Part shown: piece by piece, positions 55,886 through 64,000 of the stretch
Numbering within the stretch: the first letter of the stretch is position 1
How the letters are laid out: the number at the start of each line of letters is the position of its first letter
DNA from: Sphaerolaimus hirsutus
Lineage: Eukaryota > Nematoda > Chromadorea > Monhysterida > Sphaerolaimidae
Direction: 5' to 3'
Assembly (NCBI GenBank): GCA_964036195.1
Contig: OZ038451.1
Location: 23,949,927 to 24,013,926 of the forward strand
Length of the DNA stretch: 64,000 nucleotides
Notes under the pieces: model-generated
What the model saw: the letters and a program-made list of their open reading frames with translations, nothing else
What the model was told of the DNA's origin: nothing
Databases searched by the model: none
Made by a program: the position numbers and the translations under genes

Positions 55886-57278
55886 ATGCAGAGACTACAT
55901 CACTCATTTCCCATGCTTATTTTTGGATCATCAGATATAAATTTATGCAAATGCATTTTTTACAAATAAAAAATGAAAATATACATATATGAAACCTAAA
56001 TCTTTATATATATATTCCCTCCTTATTGTATGTGTTAAGTTTATTTGCATAAATTTTTAAGTTCCGGAAAGACTACTTTATTAATTGAGTTAATTAAAAA
56101 TCGGCAGTTAATTTACGACCGACCGCCAGATCATTGTCTTTTTCTCTTCAGTTATTGGCAGGAAAAATATTTAGCATTGAAATCTTGTGCCGAATTTGGA
56201 CGAATTGAAGATTTTTGTGATTCCTGGCGCACAGTGGTCAGATATAAAGAAGAATTGGATGAGCGATCAAACACTAAAAATTCACACTTGCTACTAGTTT
56301 TGGACGATCTTTCAGCAAGTGTTGCTTCATCAATTGAAATCGACGATACTGATGGTGGCAGTGGTGGAGACGGGAGAAGAAGTCGTTCATCAAATCAAAA
56401 CAGTAGCAACCCAACACGACTATTACGTGATCTGGCACAAGGCGCAGCAAGACATCACAATATATCACTTGTCGCCACATTACAGAGTCTTTTTGATACA
56501 CAGAATCTGAAACAGAGTCGTAGTTCTAGTGTTTATTTTGTTTTATTCAGGTAAGTGAAAGACATATAATACATATATACATACATATGTACATACACAC
56601 ATACATATACAACATTAATATTTTCCACTCAGTTTTCCATCTGATGCATTGACTACAAAATCATTTGCCCAACGGTGGCAGGATCCTGCATTATTCATTG
56701 GGGCCTATAAACAGGCTATTTCTGACAAGAACTTTGGATATCTATTTGCTAATTCTGATCCGTCAATTCCAGACGATTTGAGGCTGTCAAATTCATTATT
56801 TCCTTGGGAAAAAGATCGTGTTTTCTATCAGTGGGAGAAACTATCTACAGATATCGGTAGTGAAGAGGAACAAGGCCGGAAGGTTGTGGACAAATCCAGT
56901 ACCACAGCGGGAAGCATTGAAAAAGATCAATTGCCAAAATTTGCCCCCCTGTCACGACGTGCACATAAACTTGGACGAAGGGTTGTTGCAGTGCCCGCAG
57001 ATACTGCAATAGAACGCGTTTGTGATTCTGATGAGTCATTTCGAAAAGACATTTGTACAGCTGGTGGTCCGTTAAAGGCAAAGTGGTCAGATTTGAAACG
57101 ACAACAAAGACTAAAAGAAGAAAAAGGTCAAAAACCAAAGGAAAGACACGATGACCAATCCAATGAAAAATGGACATTCCAGGATCACCCCCCCTATACA
57201 ACAACAGCAATCGGAGCAGCCAAACAAGCCACAACAGGGACTGGAAGAAGAACAACAGCAACAACAGGGCGTCGTTAA
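55886..57278 (+). CDS. Polinton FtsK/HerA-type genome-packaging ATPase
   Basis: It would pump element DNA into a capsid. Exon 1 starts at 55886 (MQRLHHSFPM) and ends inside the Walker A loop. After a gap to about 56061 the frame resumes with SGKTTLLIELI. Exon 2 ends at 56550 (GTAAGTG) and exon 3 runs from 56633. Walker B is LLLVLDDL near residue 95, followed by HHNISLV, LQSLF and SSVYFVLF, all typical of Polinton ATPases, then DLRLSN-FPW. The C-terminal 130 residues are charged and Gln/Lys-rich. The first gap has no GT-AG ends (see findings). The 3' end overlaps the next gene by 128 bp in another frame. Confidence 0.85.
55935..56061 (+). other. Non-canonical intron or micro-MITE in Walker A
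   Basis: This segment of about 126 bp interrupts the glycine loop between GSS and SGKT. It starts ATATAAATTTATGC and ends GCATAAATTTTTAAG; AAATTTATGCAAAT at the left is the exact complement of ATTTGCATAAATTT at the right. No GT lies near the upstream boundary. Exact ends are ambiguous by one or two bases. Confidence 0.6.
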
Positions 57279-57642
57279 ACGAAGAAAAAGTACAAGCCGA
57301 CTGTCTCGAAACTGGCTAATTTTGGAGAAATTGGCACATAGCCAAAGTACAAAGGAACGTCAAAATATGATTCGTACCATTTCTGATGATGCATTACGCT
57401 GTTTACAAGATGTCATTGCAAACTTAATGTCTGGTGTAATACAATTAAGCCCACAACGTAAAAAGGTTCTTAGACGCTACAGATGTAAATACATGACGGT
57501 TTTATCTGGTAATATGCTAGAAAATTCATTGCGTCGTGCCCTTTTAGCATTGTGCAATGGTCAGGCACTTGTAGCACTGTTGAAAGAGTTTCTATCTCGA
57601 TATATACAACCCACGCAAAGACGCAATCGTCGCAATGTTTAA
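57151..57642 (+). CDS. Polinton small basic pX-like protein
   Basis: The 163-residue product has a Gln-rich N-terminus and a basic helical domain: IRTISDDALRCLQDVIANLM, SGVIQLSPQRKKVLRRYR, then LLALCNGQALVALLKEFL. This matches by eye the widespread small Polinton protein (IPLTPKQKKKLKRYK type), which has been compared with adenovirus core protein pX. It may bind and condense packaged DNA; that role is inferred. The ATG at 57151 overlaps the ATPase in a different frame; the conserved domain starts after the overlap, so a later start is possible. No intron is seen. Confidence 0.7.
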   Translation: MTNPMKNGHSRITPPIQQQQSEQPNKPQQGLEEEQQQQQGVVKRRKSTSRLSRNWLILEKLAHSQSTKERQNMIRTISDDALRCLQDVIANLMSGVIQLSPQRKKVLRRYRCKYMTVLSGNMLENSLRRALLALCNGQALVALLKEFLSRYIQPTQRRNRRNV

Positions 57643-57855
57643 ACTTTTAATTGATGACTCATGCATATACAATTAGTGACATTGTATTTTATTACCATCA
57701 TACCATTATGTCTATAGTAGTAATGTTTTTATCATTTTGTTTGTTTGTTTGTTTGTTTGTTTTTTTGTTTGCTTTCATATAATGACAGTTAAAATTAATA
57801 ATAATAATAAAAAATAATTATAGAGTCTTTGCAGTTCTGTTATTTGTTAATTATC
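57643..57855. other. Short intergenic region
   Basis: AT-rich, with TGTTTGTTTGTTTG repeats and an AATAATAATAA tract ending in AATAAAAAATAA, which could serve as a polyadenylation signal for the upstream gene. Confidence 0.4.
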
Positions 57856-59118
57856 ATGACTAATATACCACCAAAGGATACTGCTCATATACCACCAAAG
57901 GATAAGTGGAAATTTGGCGGCAAAGGCGGACTTATTAAAAGTAAACGAGAGCGGAATCCACTAGAAGATTCTGTCAAATCTACACGTATCGAAGCAGCAA
58001 ATGAGTCAAACTTATATGCTCAAACCGTGGAAGACAATGAGCGATTGAAGCGTTTCCTTCATGGTGCTGCACACAAATATCGTGGACAACATTTGAAAGA
58101 ATTACGTGGCATTGTCGACCCCTCTATTCCAGCCATACCTCCAGAGGCAATTTTAGAGGAAGCACATAAACTTCAAGAAAATATTAAGGATAAAGCTCAA
58201 GGTGCACCGGTACCACATACTGCAGGCGCAGTTCCGCTACCCTATTCACCATCACTAATCCGTGCAAGTTTCGCACCCCAGGATCGGCCTGCTGTTGATA
58301 AGATACTAAAGTATTTGGAACCTGCTGCATCAGAACTTTTGGATTCACTAGGAAGAGTGAAGATACCAGGTAGTAATCAACCAGGAGCAGATGTGTTTGA
58401 TGCAATACATCATTCAGTTGTTGGTTCAAGTAGTGAGGAACCATCGGCACCACCTGCTGGCTTCAAACATTTCCTAAAAGGGTTTTTAGATCGTGTAGAG
58501 TCTACCTTAGCAAAAGAGAGTGAAACAGCAACTACATCTGGAGGCACTATACCAGATTCTACATCAGCACAGCAAGAAAAAGAGCGAGATATATCAAAAC
58601 AGGAACCGGTTGAAACAGCTGCGACTTCAGAATCAGCAAAACAAAGAGGACCATCAATAGTGATTGACAGTGACCTGGAAGTAGATGTTGATGATGATGA
58701 TGATGATGTTGATGATGGGCAAGGTCCACTAGCGGAAGAGAAACCTGAAATAGATGATGATGGAAATGAATCAACGTTTAAAACACCGCCGTCGGCTGAG
58801 CCTAGTGCAAAGAAAAGGAAACGTTCGATTACATCGCCTCCTGCACTTGGTAGAAGACAGACTTCAAAAACTACAGTTGGTGCTAGTTCTACTACTACTT
58901 CTCATGCCGGTGCTGGTGCTGTAAAGCGACAAGGACAACAAGGAACGGAACAATCACAGCAACAACGAAAAAAGCCACTATCAGGTCGTGGGGCTGCAAT
59001 TCTAGCTAGTCATGCTCACAGAGAATGGCCTCATGGAACGCGAAGCAATCGAGATGCTGTTGAAGAAGTACCAAAAAACTTCTCTGAAGTTATGAAGGGA
59101 CAATATGGTCACAAGTGA
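57856..59118 (+). CDS. Polinton-associated acidic protein, function unknown
   Basis: A single exon of 420 residues from ATG at 57856 (MTNIPPKD). The N-terminus has two IPPKD copies and a helical region (RLKRFLHGAAHKYRGQHLKE), followed by FKHFLKGFLDRVESTLAK. The middle carries SIVIDSDLEVDVDDDDDD, a strong SUMO-interaction-like motif with an acidic tail, then a nuclear-localisation-like AKKRKRS. The C-terminus is basic and Gln-rich and ends with ASHAHREWPHG. I do not recognise a family. It sits between the pX-like gene and the integrase on the same strand, so a structural or accessory role in the element is likely. Codon use and AT content match its neighbours. Confidence 0.65.
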   Translation: MTNIPPKDTAHIPPKDKWKFGGKGGLIKSKRERNPLEDSVKSTRIEAANESNLYAQTVEDNERLKRFLHGAAHKYRGQHLKELRGIVDPSIPAIPPEAILEEAHKLQENIKDKAQGAPVPHTAGAVPLPYSPSLIRASFAPQDRPAVDKILKYLEPAASELLDSLGRVKIPGSNQPGADVFDAIHHSVVGSSSEEPSAPPAGFKHFLKGFLDRVESTLAKESETATTSGGTIPDSTSAQQEKERDISKQEPVETAATSESAKQRGPSIVIDSDLEVDVDDDDDDVDDGQGPLAEEKPEIDDDGNESTFKTPPSAEPSAKKRKRSITSPPALGRRQTSKTTVGASSTTTSHAGAGAVKRQGQQGTEQSQQQRKKPLSGRGAAILASHAHREWPHGTRSNRDAVEEVPKNFSEVMKGQYGHK

Positions 59119-59212
59119 CCAATTTATAAATTATTACACTAATTAATAAAATGTCTATTTCTACACTATCATTAATATAAATAAATAAATAATTTTTGAA
59201 AAATAAAAAATT

Positions 59213-60488
59213 ATGCATAAACAGTGGGCTGAAAATGTTGGTGGTAACAAGTGGTTACGGGCACAACACAATCTTCCTACTGAGGCATGGAAAGAACATG
59301 TTCTTTTGAATGAGCCAGCATATTATTTGAAAGGGCATCCATCGTGGAGACGTGGTTTTGAACGTTTGCCAATACTGGTTAGTTTATTTGTTCATACTAC
59401 TTATTTATTCATTAATTAATCAATTAATTATATATGTACATGCATAGGTGAGTGGACCAGATCGATTTTGGTCTGTTGATTTAATGGTTATGCCTGAACG
59501 GGATATGTCTGCCAATGACAATTATCGTTATATTTTTGTTTGCTGTGATGACTTTACAAATGAAGTCTGGCTTGAGCCGCTAAAGCAAAAGACTGGTGTT
59601 GAAGTGACCAATGCATTCAAGACAATTATGGCCCGAAACAATGGTCGAGCACCGATGAGATTGCGATCAGATTTTGATAAATGTTTCACATCATTACATT
59701 TTCAAAAGACACTCTATGAGGTTGGTTGTTATTGTTGTTGTTGTTGTTGTTTTCCCCCCCACATACATATATACATGCAGATAAAGTGTACCTTTGCACC
59801 AGCGGCTGAAGATGTGACTCGACTGCCAAAACTTGATTGTTTTATACGTAACATTCGAAAACGTATTGAAATGTATTTCATTACAGTTGAAGAAAAACAG
59901 CAGGAACAAAATGATGGTAGTCATACTAGTGTTGTTGGTGGACGTAGATGGATTAATATTCTTCCCGCAATTGAGGAACAAATGAACACTACTCGAACAA
60001 GAGCACTATTTGGAGCTGCACCAGTGGAAGTGTCTCAACCACAAAGTGCAAATGCACATGCATTGTTAATTGCACGACAATTACGTCATCAACGAAGGCG
60101 TGCACAGCCGAATACTAATTATAGTGGGACTAGTCATGAAGCAGCTGATTTGGCACATGAGCGCTTATCAATGCTCACTGGCTGGGTGCGTCTTTCTAGA
60201 CCACCTCCCAGTCATGGTAACCCTATTAAATTGGTTGCACGTGAGAAATATACACGTGAAGTGTTTCCATTAGGGCGACGTTATACACAACCAGATAAAC
60301 CAGACACATATTTAGTATTAGACCCAATGGATCCAAAGTTGGCACCATTACAAGGTCATTTCTATCGACAAGAGTTGATTGCAGCTGCACAGCCCAATGA
60401 TACCAAAGCACCACCATCAAGTGTTGAAATACTGCCACTAGAGGATATTACAATGATTCAACAACAAAAAGGATGGAAAACAAGATGA
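59213..60488 (+). CDS. int: Polinton retroviral-type (rve) integrase, three exons
   Basis: It joins element ends to host DNA. Exons 59213-59377, 59448-59720 and 59781-60488 join in phase 0. The N-terminal NVGGNKWLRA and the YYLKGHPSWRRGFERLPI linker are typical of Polinton integrases. The core has FWSVDLMVM (first Asp), NYRYIFVCCDDF, then LRSDFDKCF (second Asp). The expected third acidic residue falls in KLDCFIRNI, where E of the usual VERFNRT motif is D. WINILPAIEEQMN is the conserved C-terminal helix. The second intron is 60 bp, stop-free and divisible by three, so retention would add about 20 residues, mostly Cys. The start codon at 59213 leaves no N-terminal zinc finger visible. Confidence 0.85.
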
Positions 60489-60632
60489 TGTGGTATAATA
60501 TTGCACATTATTGCACCATATACATACATTCATGCATGCATGCATGTATGCATGCATATATACATGTATGCATAATACATGTATTCATACGCCCACGCAT
60601 CATGCATGCATGCATGCATGCATGTAGACAGT

Positions 60633-60663
<31 letters not shown>

Positions 60664-61308
60664 TAATAAAAACAATTCTCAAAATAATTTTTAGAGCGCG
60701 CGCCCCCCCCCGCGACGCCTTCGGCGCCGCAGCCCGGCGAACCGCGCCACAGAGGACTTGCCCCAAGCGTTCAGTTCTACTTTTATGGAGCGCCCCCCCC
60801 GGAGGGGGGGCGATCCATAAATGTAGTACTGACGCTGTGCCACTGGGTTATATTATTAGTAATAATAATAATAATAATAATAATACTGATGATGACGACG
60901 TGATAATGATGATGATGATGACGATGATGATGATGATGATGAATCATAATAGTGATGATCTATGATCAGTGGCAGCGGCGGCGGCAGCGGCCGCCTCATA
61001 TAAAAACGTTGCGCTATTTCTTGTGAATTTAGTTCATTCATTCATTCATTCATTTAATTGTTCCCCCATTGCCTTTTTCTTCAATTAGATTACCATTATT
61101 ATTATTGTTCTATTTTTTACATTTTATTATTATTTTTTGTATTTACTATCATTTTATTTTATTGTAATTATTTCTTATTATTATGCTTGTTGTATAGATT
61201 AATAATAATAATAATATTAATAAAAATCAGTTGTTGTCGTTAACACCTGTAGATAAAGTCCATAGAGCAGAAATAATAATAATAATTATAGTCATCAATT
61301 TGACAATT
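60489..61308. other. Microsatellite-rich spacer with GC-rich hairpin
   Basis: CATGCATGCATG, AATAATAAT, GATGATGATG and CATTCATTCATT runs surround a sharply GC-rich block (60693-60850). Open frames here are microsatellite artefacts. No gene is seen. Confidence 0.6.
60757..60834. repeat. GC-capped inverted repeat
   Basis: GCGTTCAGTTCTACTTTTATGG at the left pairs with CCATAAATGTAGTACTGACGC at the right around a C-run/G-run centre (GCGCCCCCCCCGGAGGGGGGGC). This makes a stem of about 35 bp with a few mismatches in otherwise AT-rich sequence. Confidence 0.7.
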
Positions 61309-64000
61309 ATGCGGCAAATTGTCTATCTTAGTTCTGATCGTCAGTGGAATGAGCGCACAAGTGCTGCAAATTTCTTTGCCAAGTTCCCACCAGCGGTGCC
61401 ACAACGACCAATTTCACAACTGGACCAGCCACAACAACAACAACAACAACAATATACTGATGGTATGCATATTCATTCATATTGTATCTATTGAGCATTG
61501 AATCTCACCTGTTTTTTCTTATACATTCTTTTATTTTCATTATAGGCTCCTCACCATTAATTGACATCACCAACACTATTGCAGCAACGACAACAGCAAC
61601 AACAACAACAACAACAACAACAATAGCAGACAAAATATCATCAGCAATTGCAAGTACAAACTCATCATCATATTGTCCTGTTGACGATGGTAGCACTGTT
61701 GTTTTAGAAGAAACGTTCACACGTTGTGCAGATTTGCACAATCGTGCAGACTATATTAGTCTTATTGAGTTGGAGTTGTGGGGATCTCCTGTGTTTGAAG
61801 GCAAAGATTCAACACCCGCATTCATAGTTATCGATTGTGCTGGTTCACTGATTTGGTGCCAAATTGACATATCAAGTGTACTTTCACTTCCACGTAACAG
61901 CACAGAGGATTGGGCACAGGTTGTGGAAAAAGAGTTGAATGCAATTTTAAGTGGTGATGAAAGACTGGAGATTTTTGGCAGTCAATTGAAGGAGCTGGAT
62001 CAATCAACTGCCGCTCTATTGTCACGATTGGAACCCGGCTTTTACAATTGGCTACAGGATGGCGCAAACAAGGCGAAAAACAAAAGGTCAACAGGAACAA
62101 TCCAAGAGAACAACGCCTTTTCCAAAAAGAATCAGGGCAATGGTGAAGGGGGGATTGCCAACGACAACGGTAATGAGAAAAAGGCTCGGCGTAATGAGTC
62201 TACAACAACCAAGGTCAACCAGGAGCAGCAGCGCACAGCCGTTTCTTCCGAAAATGAATCAAACATTGGACATGTCAAATCCAAATCTATTGACAACTCC
62301 AAGACCAATGGCAATAGCATCAATGGAAATGGGGGGGAACCAAAAGATGACAAAGAAATCAAAAACAATAGAGAAGGAAAGAAGAAGGACAAAACCAGCA
62401 TTGACAGCGGGGTCGGGCAGAATGAATCGTCGCATTTGCCCTCTGAGGGATATGGCATTAGGGAGCAGCTCCAAACTGGCCCATTTCACAACCTGGAAAT
62501 ATCCACGACCGAGGAACAATCAATTAGTGGCGAAATTACAAGCAGCGACGCAGGCAATCAGCCAAGTGGCACCATCGAAAGCAGCACAAGTGGCCTCAAC
62601 GAGCAAAGTGAATGGGACGGCAGGTGGAGCGATGGGAAACCAACTAACACAGTCATAAATGACGATATTGTTATTGATATGGAACATGACGGTATCAATG
62701 ATAATGTTGACGATGATAATGATAATGTGGATGATGCTAGTAATGAGAGAAACGATCGTGACAGCATTTTTGAAACAGATAGTGACAGTTTTTACAATGA
62801 CGATGATGATGATGATGAGAATGATAGTGAAGCGAATGCTGCTGAAACATTTGTTCATGATGAAATTGATGGAATTTCTAATGTGGTTGGTGATAATTTT
62901 AGTAGTGCAAGTATTACTGGTTTACCACGAACGCCACCATCACCACAAAGAATAATGTCATATTTTTTTTCTTTTTTTCAGGATGAGCATACAAAGGTAC
63001 TACTACAAAGGTCAAAAAGACAGCTCAAACCCAGAGAAAAGTATCGAATTAAAAAACGACAAATGGCAAATAGGCCACCAAATGTTGATTTGAATAATGA
63101 TGAGCATGAAATGAACAAAGGCCTTGCCATAATCAAGCAAATTCTCATAGATAATGGATACAAAATGCCATCAGGATGGGCAAATAATGTAACTACATCA
63201 ACACTTGACTATTGGTTGTTGAAAAACCTTAAAGAAACAGTCGGATTTCACAGTGGAATGAGCATTAAAGATGCCGCAATAGTAGTTGCAAATATGGCAC
63301 TAGACAATCGTCCATTAGTTGGAGATAATGCACGTACAAATACATTGGGATTTGAATCAAGTGTGGAAACACCATCATTAATTGGCGTGCGGCGTTTTGC
63401 GATAAAAAATCCTGATCCAAATCTGGTTACACGAATGTATATGAGTGAACATTTGGCAAGTGAGCTCGGATTTGTCACAGTATCACCTGGAGATAATGTA
63501 CCAGCCAATCAAATTGACTGGCTTGATTCCAAAAATGTTCAATATGGCTTCAACAGCAAGACAAGTCGTGTTTATGCAACAGTACCACATCAATTGGATC
63601 TACGTAGACGGGTTCAAGTGAGATGTGACAGTGTGGAACCAATGTGTGCTGTGTTTCAATCAAAAGAAACACCTCTTTTGACTGTATTTACATGGAAACC
63701 AGCATTACATGCTCCCGACAGTTCCTGGCCAGGCGCACGACGAGCATATGTTTATGAACCACACATGCCACATTTTGTACAGTTGAAACAGGTACGTATA
63801 TGTACATATATAAGCATATGTGTATGTTTTTGTATTTTTGTTTATTATGTTCATATGTTAGTATAATTATGATACAGACACCAACAATTGGATGCGAAAA
63901 AGGTCTCAAGTTGACATTGTACAATCATTGGGGCAAGCCGTTTCGTGTTAATGGCATTGTTTTCGCAAGATGTGCATTGACTGGCGCGGATATGACTGGT
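61309..64000 (+). CDS. Polinton minor capsid (penton-type, PY) protein, partial, greatly enlarged
   Basis: Exons 61309-61462, 61546-63791 and 63878 to the window end join in phase. The N-terminus MRQIVYLSSDRQWNERTSA matches the first strand of Polinton minor capsid proteins (FYVxLPSNxS type). Much later MYMSEHLASELGF, RRRVQVRCDSVEP and LLTVFTWKP correspond to the conserved LGF, YVYCDIVEP and PLLRxV strands, and the last exon (GLKLTLYNHWGKPF) to the final strands. This protein would form capsid vertices. Between them lie over 400 residues of Asn/Asp/Ser-rich low complexity, including DIVIDMEHD. The usual protein is roughly 300-400 residues; this one exceeds 830 before the window ends. Confidence 0.75.

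Noticed and set aside
58559-58774. His-rich minus-strand frame
   Set aside because: Antisense of the GAT run encoding poly-Asp.
60473-60965. His/Met/Asn-rich frames between integrase and capsid genes
   Set aside because: Built from CATGCATG, AATAAT and GATGAT microsatellites.
1-64000. tRNA or rRNA genes
   Set aside because: I saw no cloverleaf-like sequence with A and B boxes or rRNA sequence by eye; a covariance search would be needed to exclude them.

Overview
The window is nuclear DNA of an invertebrate animal. Host genes are split by GT-AG introns into short exons separated by kilobases of transposon. The cysteine-rich secreted-type exons in the first 26 kb loosely recall nematode extracellular modules, but I cannot name the species. 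Function calls rest on recognising motifs by eye; nothing was searched.

Region 1 (1-27 kb) is a multi-exon, cysteine-rich, probably secreted plus-strand gene (exons from 3781 to about 26.3 kb). One intron, about 4-16 kb, holds a deep nest of mobile elements: a TA-flanked terminal-inverted-repeat element (4042-13591) contains a giant fold-back (4059-12978), which contains a short LTR retrotransposon (4683-6576) and several hAT-like elements, themselves nested. Many hAT-like elements have 8-bp target duplications that can be read directly, and each is filled with one short word (GGCGCC, GGCACC, TTCGAA, TTTTCCG, GGTTCC, GATCCC and others).

Region 2 (27-46.7 kb) has a second fold-back element with internal tandem repeats (27427-29300), three in-phase exons of a ubiquitin-conjugating E2 gene with an unusual C-terminal exon (34272-36816), more short-word hAT-like elements and TA-flanked MITEs, and a young non-autonomous Ty3/gypsy-type LTR retrotransposon (39796-42696) coding only Gag and protease. 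That retrotransposon sits inside one of the word elements.

Region 3 (46.7-64 kb, running off the right edge) is a Maverick/Polinton virus-like DNA transposon. It carries a minus-strand F-box-like gene, protein-primed family B DNA polymerase, a cysteine-rich protein with a SUMO-interaction-like motif, the FtsK/HerA-type packaging ATPase, a small basic pX-like protein, an acidic unknown protein, an rve-type integrase, and a greatly enlarged minor capsid (penton-type) protein. The major capsid gene and maturation protease expected of a Polinton are not in the window. Polymerase, integrase, ATPase and capsid-type proteins together imply self-synthesis, integration and potential particle assembly. 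The element is unusual in being cut by many tiny introns, including one in the ATPase Walker A motif with no GT-AG ends and complementary termini.
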